Shown: piece by piece, positions 27,538 through 33,481 of the stretch
Layout of the letters: every line of letters starts with the position of its first letter
How positions within the stretch are numbered: the stretch's first letter is position 1
Origin: Patescibacteria group bacterium
GTDB lineage: Bacteria; Patescibacteriota; Patescibacteriia; Patescibacteriales; WJLG01
Length of the DNA stretch: 45,170 nt
NCBI GenBank assembly: GCA_028716485.1
Contig: JAQUPS010000012.1
Location: forward strand, 1-45,170
Direction of reading: 5' to 3'
Program-made: the position numbers and the translations under genes
The notes under the pieces: generated by a model
Seen by the model: the letters and a program-made list of their open reading frames with translations, nothing else
What the model was told of the DNA's origin: nothing
Database searches by the model: none

Positions 27538-28641
27538 TCAAAAAAACTTCAACACTGCCCGCGCCAGCTGCCAGTAGGCGCTGAAAATCGGATTGATCAG
27601 GCGCAATTTCCAGTCAGCGACTTCCTGATACCAGATTTTGCCGGTGATCAAGCGGGTGATTTCCTTGTCGCTTACTTTCCGCAAACCTTGATTGCGCGCC
27701 CGGGCTTTTTTGATATATTCCCAATTATCATAAGAGAGAAAATAATTCCAAACTTTCATTTTCTCGCCAAACCAGCCGGACTGCAAAGAAAATAAAGTCA
27801 GGCCGAATTCCATAATCATAAAAGCCGGCGCGATCAAGATCAAAGTCAAGATATCGTAGCATTCCAAAATCGCCAAAATCCGGTTGCGGTCCAGCCAATA
27901 ATACTTGTTCGCCGAGCGGCTGAATTCGTATTTATGATAAACAACGGCGTCCGGCGCCAAAACGCATTTCCAGCCCGAGAGCCACAAGCGCCAGCCCAAT
28001 TCCTGATCTTCGTTATACATCCAATATTCTTCATCTAATAATCCAACTTGATCCAGCGCTGATTTTTTGAAAAGCACAGCCGCGCCCGAGGGATACATTA
28101 TTTCAAATTTCGAATTACAAGGTTCGAAGTGCGAATTATTCTCTTTCCACTCCTCGCCATATCCCAACGAATAACCGAAACCCAAGAAATGCGTAGAATT
28201 GCCTAAAGAATTTACCTTGCTCGATAAAACTGGATTCCCGCCTTCGCGGGAATGACATTGAGAAAAAAGCATTAATCTCGCCTGCACGGCGCCGATTTTC
28301 TCATCGGCTTCGGCCGCCTTCACCATTTCCGAAAGCGCCTGCGGCTCGATAACCGTATCCAGATTTAAAAGCAAAACATAATCACAGCCGTCAGCCATTG
28401 CCGCTTTCATCCCGTCATTATTCCCTTTGGCAAATCCATCGTTATTTTGATTGGCAATAATTTTCGCTTCGGCAAAATTTTCCCGCAGATATTTTTCCGA
28501 TTCCGCAGTCGTTGCGTTGTCAACAAGATAAACCTGAAAATCCGGATAATTTTGCGCGCGCAAAGAATCGCGGCAATCGGCGAGAAAGCGCTGGGCGTAA
28601 TCTTTGTAATTCACCAATATTATCCCGACTCGTTTGGACAT
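27538..28641 (-). CDS. GT2-family glycosyltransferase with repeat-derived insertion
   Basis: 367 residues from the ATG at 28641 (MSKRVGIILVNYKD); an upstream ATG at 28671 would add residues encoded by the intergenic repeat. Has YLVDNATT, NNDGFAKGNNDG and LNLDTVIEP (metal site), PSGAAVLFKK and YNEDQELGWRLWLSGW, followed by a hydrophobic C-terminal segment (LTLILIAPAFMIMEFGLTLF) likely associated with the membrane. Residues about 128-137 read CHSREGGNPV, the translation of a REP-type palindrome inserted in frame; a second odd stretch (SHFEPCNSKFE) lies about 40 residues on. Both sit in a loop before the acceptor motif, so activity may survive. Confidence 0.9.
   Translation of the reverse strand: MSKRVGIILVNYKDYAQRFLADCRDSLRAQNYPDFQVYLVDNATTAESEKYLRENFAEAKIIANQNNDGFAKGNNDGMKAAMADGCDYVLLLNLDTVIEPQALSEMVKAAEADEKIGAVQARLMLFSQCHSREGGNPVLSSKVNSLGNSTHFLGFGYSLGYGEEWKENNSHFEPCNSKFEIMYPSGAAVLFKKSALDQVGLLDEEYWMYNEDQELGWRLWLSGWKCVLAPDAVVYHKYEFSRSANKYYWLDRNRILAILECYDILTLILIAPAFMIMEFGLTLFSLQSGWFGEKMKVWNYFLSYDNWEYIKKARARNQGLRKVSDKEITRLITGKIWYQEVADWKLRLINPIFSAYWQLARAVLKFF
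28230..28258. repeat. REP-type palindrome inside a GT2 gene
   Basis: ATTCCCGC (28234-28241), CTTC loop, GCGGGAAT (28246-28253), in the context TGG..ATGACA. This is the widespread palindrome whose translation is CHSREGGNP. It sits in frame within the glycosyltransferase reading frame. Confidence 0.9.
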
Positions 28642-28650
28642 ATTAAATAG

Positions 28651-28726
28651 GTAGCAAGTGTCATGTATCAAGTAACATGACTTCTAAATTTATGTTACCT
28701 GTTACATGATACCTGCCACCTGCTAC
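28651..28726. repeat. Imperfect inverted word repeat between two GT2 genes
   Basis: Left arm 28651-28678 (GTAGCAAGTG..., TCATGTATCA, AGTAACAT) and right arm 28692-28726 (ATGTTACCTG, TTACATGATACC, TGCTAC) are imperfect reverse complements, with AGTAACAT pairing ATGTTACC. Confidence 0.75.
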
Positions 28727-29613
28727 GTGTTTTTCTTGCTCTCAAACTTTAACTTTCCAAAAACGAAAGTTAAGAACAACCCGACCGGCCACGCCAGCCA
28801 AAGAATAAAATATTGCCAGAACGGCTGCCACTTGCGGAAATATTTGAGCATCGAAGCGCGAAAATATTTTTGCGCCGTCAGCCGGTTTACTTGCGTGAAA
28901 CTTTGTCCGACCAAATCATAACAGCGCGCCGCCGGAGTGTACCAAACTTCCAGTCCGGCGGCCTTGAAAGTCCGGCACAGATCAACGTCTTCAAACCAGA
29001 TAAAAAATCTTTCATCAAGCAATTCGCCTCTTCGCAACCGCTCGGATGGTAAAGTTTTATCCAAAGCAGAACGGCGGATAATCATCGCGCTGCCGCGCAC
29101 GCTATCGACAATCGCCGGCTGGTCATAATCAAACCCAATGCAAAGATAGCGGTCTAAAATATGGGTGAACAAATACGGCCATTTTAAAACTATTGCCAGC
29201 TGATTGAATAACCCGGGGAATTTTCTCACCTGGCCTTTGATGTCGCTGCCGTCTTTATCCAGCAATCGACAGCCAGCCATGGCCGCCTGCTCTTTCGCTT
29301 TAAGCCAATGAAGCAGATTATCGACAGTCAAAGGAAAAACAAAATTATCCGGATTAAGCAAAAAAATAAAGTCGCCGCTTGTCTGGCGGAAAGCCTGATT
29401 GACGGCTTTCGCAAAGCCAAGATTACCGTCATTGGCGATCAATTTAACTTCGGGAAAATCTTTCCCAACCATTTCCGCCGAACCATCGCGGGAACCGTTA
29501 TCAACCACAAAAACTTCAAACTTAAAATTCGTCCGGCTTAAAAGCAGATGTGATAAGCATCTATTTAATTTCTCCCGGACATTCCAGGAAACGATGATGA
29601 TTGAGAGATCCAT
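28723..29613 (-). CDS. GT2-family glycosyltransferase with C-terminal membrane segment
   Basis: 296 residues from the ATG at 29613 (MDLSIIIVSWNVREKL); ATGs 9 and 18 bases upstream also fit. GT-A core: VVDNGSRDGS, NLGFAKAVNQAF, LLNPDNF, then RGSAMIIRRSALD and FFIWFEDVDLCRTFK, the same WbbL-like pattern as its two neighbours. A hydrophobic stretch near the C-terminus (QYFILWLAWPVGLFLTFVFG) suggests membrane attachment. Likely adds a sugar to a lipid-linked or surface glycan; the donor cannot be told from the sequence. Confidence 0.9.
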   Translation of the reverse strand: MDLSIIIVSWNVREKLNRCLSHLLLSRTNFKFEVFVVDNGSRDGSAEMVGKDFPEVKLIANDGNLGFAKAVNQAFRQTSGDFIFLLNPDNFVFPLTVDNLLHWLKAKEQAAMAGCRLLDKDGSDIKGQVRKFPGLFNQLAIVLKWPYLFTHILDRYLCIGFDYDQPAIVDSVRGSAMIIRRSALDKTLPSERLRRGELLDERFFIWFEDVDLCRTFKAAGLEVWYTPAARCYDLVGQSFTQVNRLTAQKYFRASMLKYFRKWQPFWQYFILWLAWPVGLFLTFVFGKLKFESKKNT

Positions 29614-29634
29614 ACTTCTCATAGCACACATCAC

Positions 29635-29779
29635 ATAACACGTAACAGTGCTAAATTTATCTTGACAAAAAAAATTTTTCTTCCTATAAACCAAGTCTGG
29701 TAATAAAAATTGTTACATGTTACATGTTACATGTTACATGTTACATGTTACATGTTACGTGTTACGTGTTACGTGTTAT
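29635..29779. repeat. 13-bp inverted repeat enclosing a heptamer array
   Basis: ATAACACGTAACA (29635-29647) is the exact reverse complement of 29767-29779. The right side lies in the TGTTACG units that encode the last codons and stop of the DUF167 gene. Confidence 0.85.
29662..29690 (+). promoter_or_regulatory. Candidate plus-strand promoter facing the heptamer array and antisense to the DUF167 gene
   Basis: TTGACA (29662-29667), 17 bases, TATAAA (29685-29690), a strong match to the vegetative consensus. There is no plus-strand gene downstream before 30171, so a transcript would cross the heptamer array and run antisense to 29762-30034. Confidence 0.4.
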
Positions 29780-29780
29780 T
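29711..29780. repeat. Tandem heptamer array (TGTTACA x6, TGTTACG x3, degenerate end)
   Basis: Nine uninterrupted 7-bp units from 29711 to 29773, then TGTTATT. The array runs into the 3' end of the DUF167 gene, whose stop codon (29764-29762) and last residues TRNT are made of array units. Confidence 0.95.
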
Positions 29781-30034
29781 TTCACCAATTTAATCCTCGC
29801 CGTCGCTCCGCTGATAATATTAGCTGAACCGCGCGGCACGCCGAATTCTTCGGCTAAAAAATCTATCAGGGTTTGATTCGCCTTGCCCTTTTCCGGCGCA
29901 GCGGCTAAGGCGATTTTAATCGTTTTGTCGGCCATTTCGCCCTTGATTTCCGTCTTGGCTGAACCCGGAATCGCCTTGATTCTTAAATATACTTGCCCAT
30001 TCTTAGCCAATTCTTTTTTGTATTCTGTTAACAT
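29762..30034 (-). CDS. DUF167 (YggU-family) protein
   Basis: 90 residues from the ATG at 30034 (a TTG two codons earlier is possible). Matches the YggU pattern: YLRIKAIPGSAKTEI, then APEKGKANQTLIDFLAEEFGV and IISGATARIKLVKI. Small cytoplasmic alpha/beta protein of unknown role. The normal family end is near KLVKI; the last four residues (TRNT) and stop come from the heptamer array, so the original 3' end was probably replaced by the repeat. An extended -10 (TGATATAAT, 30076-30071 on the minus strand) gives a leader of about 30 bases without a Shine-Dalgarno. Confidence 0.85.
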   Translation of the reverse strand: MLTEYKKELAKNGQVYLRIKAIPGSAKTEIKGEMADKTIKIALAAAPEKGKANQTLIDFLAEEFGVPRGSANIISGATARIKLVKITRNT

Positions 30035-30170
30035 TTTCAAAATGCTCTTTTATTTAATAATTTTGATTTTATTATATCACAGGCAACCGGCAAAAAGGAA
30101 CTTGACAAAAACTATTTTTTAATCGAAAATTTAATAAATCAAGTCCTTTCTTACACAAGAGGAGGAACAA

Positions 30171-30446
30171 ATGGCTAACGGCTTAAGCGGCACGGTGCTT
30201 GAGGCGGTAAATCTCGGCCAGAAAACAATCATGGGAAAAATTTTGCACATTATTCCCTTGGAAAGGGAGGATTACCGCGCCTTTAAAATAGTTGTTATCG
30301 AGGGGAATGAAAAAAGGAATTTGCGCGCCATTTTCCTTGAAGAAAAAAATTTTTCTTTTCCTCATCTTAACGGCGGCGAAATCGCCAAACTTGAAGGGAG
30401 ACGGATACTGGTCGAGGACGGAACCATCTTTTTTTTGGAAAACTAA
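30171..30446 (+). CDS. Small protein of unknown function, beta-rich
   Basis: 91 residues; ATG at 30171 with AGGAGG 6 bases upstream. Alternating hydrophobic and charged strands (FKIVVIEGNEKRNLRAIFLEE, AKLEGRRILVEDGTIFFLEN) suggest a small barrel of OB or SH3 type. No signal peptide. A TTGACA at 30102-30107 with a weak GAAAAT 17 bases on could be the promoter; a strong terminator follows. No family recognised. It resembles the next plus-strand gene (30615) in regulatory style and perhaps in fold. Confidence 0.75.
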   Translation: MANGLSGTVLEAVNLGQKTIMGKILHIIPLEREDYRAFKIVVIEGNEKRNLRAIFLEEKNFSFPHLNGGEIAKLEGRRILVEDGTIFFLEN

Positions 30447-30455
30447 GCCGAGCTT

Positions 30456-30489
30456 GCCGCGGGAATCTCCAATCCCGCGGCTTTTATTT
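30456..30489 (+). terminator. Terminator of the 30171-30446 gene
   Basis: GCCGCGGGA (30456-30464) with TCCCGCGGC (30473-30481), 9 bp perfect, followed by TTTTATTTA. Confidence 0.9.
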
Positions 30490-30504
30490 ACTGCTAATGC
30501 TGCC

Positions 30505-30520
30505 CGCCTGCCGGCAGGCG
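30505..30520. repeat. 16-bp perfect palindrome CGCCTGCCGGCAGGCG
   Basis: Self-complementary, GC-only except the central region, in an otherwise AT-rich gap. CTGCCGGCAG-centred palindromes are a recurrent dispersed motif in CPR genomes as I recall; one copy here. Confidence 0.8.
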
Positions 30521-30544
30521 CGCGAATTTAGATAATCCGAATTA

Positions 30545-30572
30545 TTGACAAAAATGCAACAAGGAATATAAT
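30545..30572 (+). promoter_or_regulatory. Consensus promoter of the 30615-31265 gene
   Basis: TTGACA (30545-30550), 16-base spacer, TATAAT (30567-30572): both hexamers are perfect. Start expected near 30579, leader about 36 bases. Confidence 0.9.
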
Positions 30573-30614
30573 ACAATAAACTTGCCCGCGCAATTTTAAC
30601 TGAAAGGAAGTCTT

Positions 30615-31265
30615 ATGGAGAAGAAAGCGCCGGAACGATTGCTCGTTGAAATTCTTATTGATCAGCCGCCAGTCATCGGAACAATTGACGGGAAAGAAGC
30701 GATTGATTTGGGCACTCGCTGCCTAATGGCTATCCGCCTAAAAACAGACAAGGGAGAAATCCGCAGATTCCTCGCTAGCGATACGTGGCTGCAACACTAT
30801 AGTTCAACCGATTTAGTCGGCTGGCGCGTAAAGATCGCCGGCGGCGGCGAGATGATTGTTCTTAACGGCAACAAGCGAATAAAGAAGGAGGAACTGATGC
30901 CGAATCCGATAAAATTCTCCGCCCATATCCGGACCTTGGTTTCCGGACAAAATGGAGCGAATGATTCTCTCGCCGATTTCAAGCCCCTGAAAGGAATCCT
31001 AAGGTACATCAACGAACCCGATGAAAACAACCGCTACCGGATAACTGTCGCTTTCTGGAAAAGAGCGACAATTCTTTCCGCTTTTCGCGGAAAAAATTTG
31101 ACGAAAATCAAGCGGTTGATCAGGGAGGGGAAAGAAAACGGCAAGACTGCCAGCCGCAGCTTTTGCGTCGATGGCGGAGATCTGCCGGCAATGACTCTGG
31201 AAAAATATATCGGCCAGGAAGTAAAAATTCAACCGAAAGAAATCCTTGTGAATTTTCAGGCTTGA
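30615..31265 (+). CDS. Protein of unknown function with repeated beta-rich segments
   Basis: 216 residues; ATG at 30615 preceded by GAAAGGAAG at 7 bases. Three blocks look alike in pattern: a hydrophobic strand, a charged turn, then L..GxxVxIxxGxxxxL (CLMAIRLKTDKGEIRRF..VGWRVKIAGGGEMIVL; YRITVAFWKRATIL..YIGQEVKIQPKEILVNF). The pattern also resembles the 30171 protein, so a duplicated OB/SH3-like fold is possible but unproven. No signal peptide. A perfect promoter and a 13-bp terminator stem suggest strong monocistronic expression. No family recognised. Confidence 0.8.
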   Translation: MEKKAPERLLVEILIDQPPVIGTIDGKEAIDLGTRCLMAIRLKTDKGEIRRFLASDTWLQHYSSTDLVGWRVKIAGGGEMIVLNGNKRIKKEELMPNPIKFSAHIRTLVSGQNGANDSLADFKPLKGILRYINEPDENNRYRITVAFWKRATILSAFRGKNLTKIKRLIREGKENGKTASRSFCVDGGDLPAMTLEKYIGQEVKIQPKEILVNFQA

Positions 31266-31279
31266 TCAATGTCAGCAAA

Positions 31280-31315
31280 ACCGCGGAATCCATCATGGAT
31301 TCCGCGGTCTTTTTA
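31280..31315 (+). terminator. Terminator of the 30615-31265 gene
   Basis: 13-bp perfect stem (31280-31292 with 31296-31308, ACCGCGGAATCCA) with a 3-base loop, then CTTTTTA. Confidence 0.95.
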
Positions 31316-31350
31316 TTCGGAGAGCGAAAAGCATAGAGCAACGAGCAAAT

Positions 31351-32370
31351 CTAACCAGTCTTATTCTTTGCTCTTTGTTTCGCCAGCTGTCCGCAGGCGC
31401 CTTCAATGTCCCGGCCGAACTTGAAGCGCTGGACAACTTCGACTCCTTCCCTTTCCAGAATTTTCTTGAAATTATTAATCACGGCCGCGGGCGAAGTCTT
31501 GAATTTTTGCGTTTCATTGTAAGAAATCAAATTCACCATGAATAATCTGCCCAAACCGGCTTTGAGCAAGTCCGCCAAGCGCTGCGCTTGCGCCGAAGAA
31601 TCGTTGATTTTGTCGAGCATCAAATATTCGATCATCACCTTGCGATTGGTGCGCTCGATATAACTTTTCACCGCTTTAAGCAAGCTTGGCAGCGGATTAT
31701 TCTTACTCACCGGCATCAGCTGGTTGCGCAACTCATCGTCCGGAGCGTGCAAAGACAGCGCTAAATTTATCTGCAGCGGTTCGGCGGCTAATTTCTTGAT
31801 GCCGTCGATAATGCCGACGGTGGAAATGGAAATTTTCCGCGCGCCGATATTGAAAGTTTCCTTGTCATTCAAGAATCTGATCGCCTTCATCACTTCTTCG
31901 TAATTCATCAGCGGTTCGCCCATGCCCATAAAAACAATATTTGATACTCTCTCGTTGTATTTTTTAAGATAACGGGCGAAGAATAAAACTTGCTCGACGA
32001 TTTCGTAAAAATTCAGACTGCGCTCAAATCCGCCCTGGCCGGTCAGACAGAATTCACAGCCCAAGAGGCAGCCGATCTGCGAGGAAACGCAAACCGTATT
32101 GCGATTTTCGCCATGCCGCATTAAAACAGCTTCCACCTTCCCGTCGTCATAATCAATCGCCGCTTTGACCGTATTTTTATCAGCTGATTCCAAAATTTCC
32201 GCCGGAATCTCTAGCGGACACTCGGCTTTCAGCTTTTCGCGCAAAGCCAAAGACAAAACCGTGACTTCGTCCCAGTTCTCAATAAACTTGGCGAAAACCG
32301 CCTGATAAACCTGCTTAATCCGGAACTTCGGCTCATCCTTCAATATTTCTTGTATTTTTTTGATATCCAT
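31351..32370 (-). CDS. rlmN: 23S rRNA (A2503-C2)/tRNA (A37-C2) methyltransferase RlmN
   Basis: 339 residues. Radical-SAM motif CLLGCEFC (CxxxCxxC) after NTVCVSSQIG, the GMGEPLMNY segment, and the catalytic C-terminal cysteine in GACGQLAKQ are all present. It methylates adenosine C2 in 23S rRNA and some tRNAs using two SAM molecules and a 4Fe-4S cluster. Starts MDIKKIQEIL without a Shine-Dalgarno; a TATAAT lies 15 bases upstream. Divergent from a predicted small RNA whose promoter overlaps it. Confidence 0.97.
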   Translation of the reverse strand: MDIKKIQEILKDEPKFRIKQVYQAVFAKFIENWDEVTVLSLALREKLKAECPLEIPAEILESADKNTVKAAIDYDDGKVEAVLMRHGENRNTVCVSSQIGCLLGCEFCLTGQGGFERSLNFYEIVEQVLFFARYLKKYNERVSNIVFMGMGEPLMNYEEVMKAIRFLNDKETFNIGARKISISTVGIIDGIKKLAAEPLQINLALSLHAPDDELRNQLMPVSKNNPLPSLLKAVKSYIERTNRKVMIEYLMLDKINDSSAQAQRLADLLKAGLGRLFMVNLISYNETQKFKTSPAAVINNFKKILEREGVEVVQRFKFGRDIEGACGQLAKQRAKNKTG

Positions 32371-32376
32371 TCTTTT

Positions 32377-32405
32377 TTGACAAATATTATAAAATAGTAT
32401 ATTAT
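32377..32405 (+). promoter_or_regulatory. Promoter of the predicted small RNA
   Basis: TTGACA (32377-32382), 17-base spacer, TATTAT (32400-32405). The transcript is expected to start near 32408-32412, at the base of the outer RNA stem. Confidence 0.8.
32386..32391 (-). promoter_or_regulatory. -10 box of rlmN, overlapping the small RNA promoter
   Basis: Minus strand TATAAT (32391-32386); start expected near 32379, leader about 9 bases. It falls in the spacer of the divergent promoter, so the two transcripts probably compete. A second minus TATAAT at 32406-32401 is also possible. Confidence 0.5.
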
Positions 32406-32407
32406 AC

Positions 32408-32512
32408 TATTGTGCTTGTGGGCGCAAGCCCCGTTCGGTTAGTCCTCAAAAGGGAGTATAAACCGAAGACAGGCACAATAAAAATACTCTCGATTTTTCG
32501 AGGGTATTTTTT
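32408..32512 (+). ncRNA. Predicted structured small RNA, family unknown
   Basis: About 100 nt between a consensus promoter and an intrinsic terminator, with no ORF. Outer stem TATTGTGC (32408-32415) with GCACAATA (32473-32480), 8 bp perfect. Inside it are a hairpin GGGC-GCAA-GCCC (32420-32431, GNRA loop) and a second hairpin TTCGGTT (32434-32440) with AACCGAA (32461-32467) capped by TCC...GGA. An alternative stem GCTTG (32414-32418)/CAAGC (32425-32429) would break the outer stem, hinting at two conformations. It lacks SRP, 6S, tmRNA, RNase P and common riboswitch signatures that I know. It could be a trans-acting sRNA. Confidence 0.7.
32484..32512 (+). terminator. Terminator of the small RNA
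   Basis: ATACTCTCGA (32484-32493) with TCGAGGGTAT (32498-32507), 10 bp with one G-U, TTTT loop, then TTTTTT. Confidence 0.9.
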
Positions 32513-32801
32513 ATACCCAATACCAATATAACCTTAAAAATTAATTTTAACAACAGCTTTTATGAATAAGCGGTTTTTATTTTAAAAATATCAGATAAAG
32601 TTCACAAAATTCTATAGCCTTTTTTAAAATGCTTAATCGCATTTTCAATAAAACTGGAGCTGGGCTTCGGACAACGCGATTTTGCACGGCTTCTACGCTG
32701 CGTGATTACGGAAATTTTTCAATGCTCGCTACAAAAAAATGGGGGGTTACAAAAAATCGAGGCTTTACAACCCCGATTTTTTATTTTTTCTCTTTTAATT
32801 T
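32513..32801. other. 289-bp gap between small RNA and cyclophilin gene
   Basis: AT-rich on the left, more balanced at about 32650-32710. It holds the cyclophilin terminator at its right end. I see no promoter, gene or repeat in the rest; a plus-strand reading frame from 32629 runs antisense across the cyclophilin gene and is not credible. Confidence 0.5.
32753..32780 (-). terminator. Terminator of the cyclophilin gene
   Basis: AAAATCG-a-GG (32753-32762) with CC-c-CGATTTT (32771-32780); the minus strand continues in a T-run. Confidence 0.65.
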
Positions 32802-33383
32802 TTATTTCTTCACCAACTCCACGGTTTCGATTGTCGCATCGGTTGTCGGGTGGTCGTTTTCATTTACCGGCAAAGCTTCAATTTTACTAACTACCTCCAT
32901 GCCCTTAACAACGCGGCCAAAGTTTACATGCTTGCCGTCAAGCCAGGGGGTGGCCGGCGCCGTGACGATGAAAAATTGCGAACCGTTGGTGTTTGGTCCG
33001 GAGTTGGCCATCGCCAGCGAGCCGCGGACTAATTTTTCGTTATTGAATTCGTCAGCGAATTGATAGCCCGGACCGCCCATGCCGTCGTTGGACCAATCAT
33101 TGTCTTTGGAATTCGGGTCGCCGCCCTGAATCATAAAATTCGGGATAATGCGATGGAATTTGGTGCCGTCGTAAAAACCTTCCTGCGCGAGCTTTAAAAA
33201 ATTATCAACCGTGTTCGGCGATTCAGCGCCGTAAAATTCAACTTGGATGTCGCCCAGGTTGGTGTGCAAAATCGCGCCTTGATATTCGGAGGCCATACTT
33301 TTTACTGATTGCGCCGCTGGTTGAGCGCAACCGCTCAAAACAAACGCGCCAATTAAAATAATGAATAAAAATTTCAGTTTCAT
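32802..33383 (-). CDS. Cyclophilin-type peptidyl-prolyl isomerase, lipoprotein
   Basis: 193 residues. Lipobox LSGC with C19 as lipid anchor after a short signal, so it acts on the outer face of the membrane. Cyclophilin core: FHRIIPNFMIQGGDP (catalytic Arg and Phe), GSLAMANSGPNTNGSQFFI and LDGKHVNFGRVVKGMEVV. It catalyses proline cis-trans isomerisation of exported proteins. Preceded by a GTAGTATG-word hairpin that separates it from rseP. No Shine-Dalgarno. Confidence 0.95.
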   Translation of the reverse strand: MKLKFLFIILIGAFVLSGCAQPAAQSVKSMASEYQGAILHTNLGDIQVEFYGAESPNTVDNFLKLAQEGFYDGTKFHRIIPNFMIQGGDPNSKDNDWSNDGMGGPGYQFADEFNNEKLVRGSLAMANSGPNTNGSQFFIVTAPATPWLDGKHVNFGRVVKGMEVVSKIEALPVNENDHPTTDATIETVELVKK

Positions 33384-33392
33384 AAAAATTTT

Positions 33393-33479
33393 AGTAGTAC
33401 GCAGTAAGTAGTATGTAGCATGGTCTAAAATGATAAATTTTAATCAGCCCCATACTGCTTACTGCATACTACATGCTAC
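33393..33479. repeat. Inverted word repeat (GTAGTATG family) between rseP and cyclophilin gene
   Basis: 30-base arms 33393-33422 and 33450-33479 are imperfect reverse complements built from GTAGTATG/GCAGTAAG words. The right arm ends 2 bases from the rseP stop. Confidence 0.85.
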
Positions 33480-33481
33480 GG

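Noticed and set aside
28230-28258. Frameshift or pseudogene in the GT2 gene because of the CHSREGGNP stretch
   Set aside because: The frame stays open and GT2 motifs continue on both sides; the insertion is in frame.
29711-29780. Tandem heptamers as a CRISPR array
   Set aside because: Units are 7 bp with no spacers; no cas genes are in the window.
32408-32512. Identification of the small RNA as SRP RNA, 6S RNA or a known riboswitch
   Set aside because: The conserved SRP GGAA/AGCAG loop, the 6S open bubble and common riboswitch core motifs are not present; no downstream plus-strand gene is regulated.
32629-33063. Plus-strand frame of 144 codons
   Set aside because: It runs antisense through the cyclophilin lipoprotein gene, lacks a ribosome site, and its protein is low-complexity Ser/Phe-rich.
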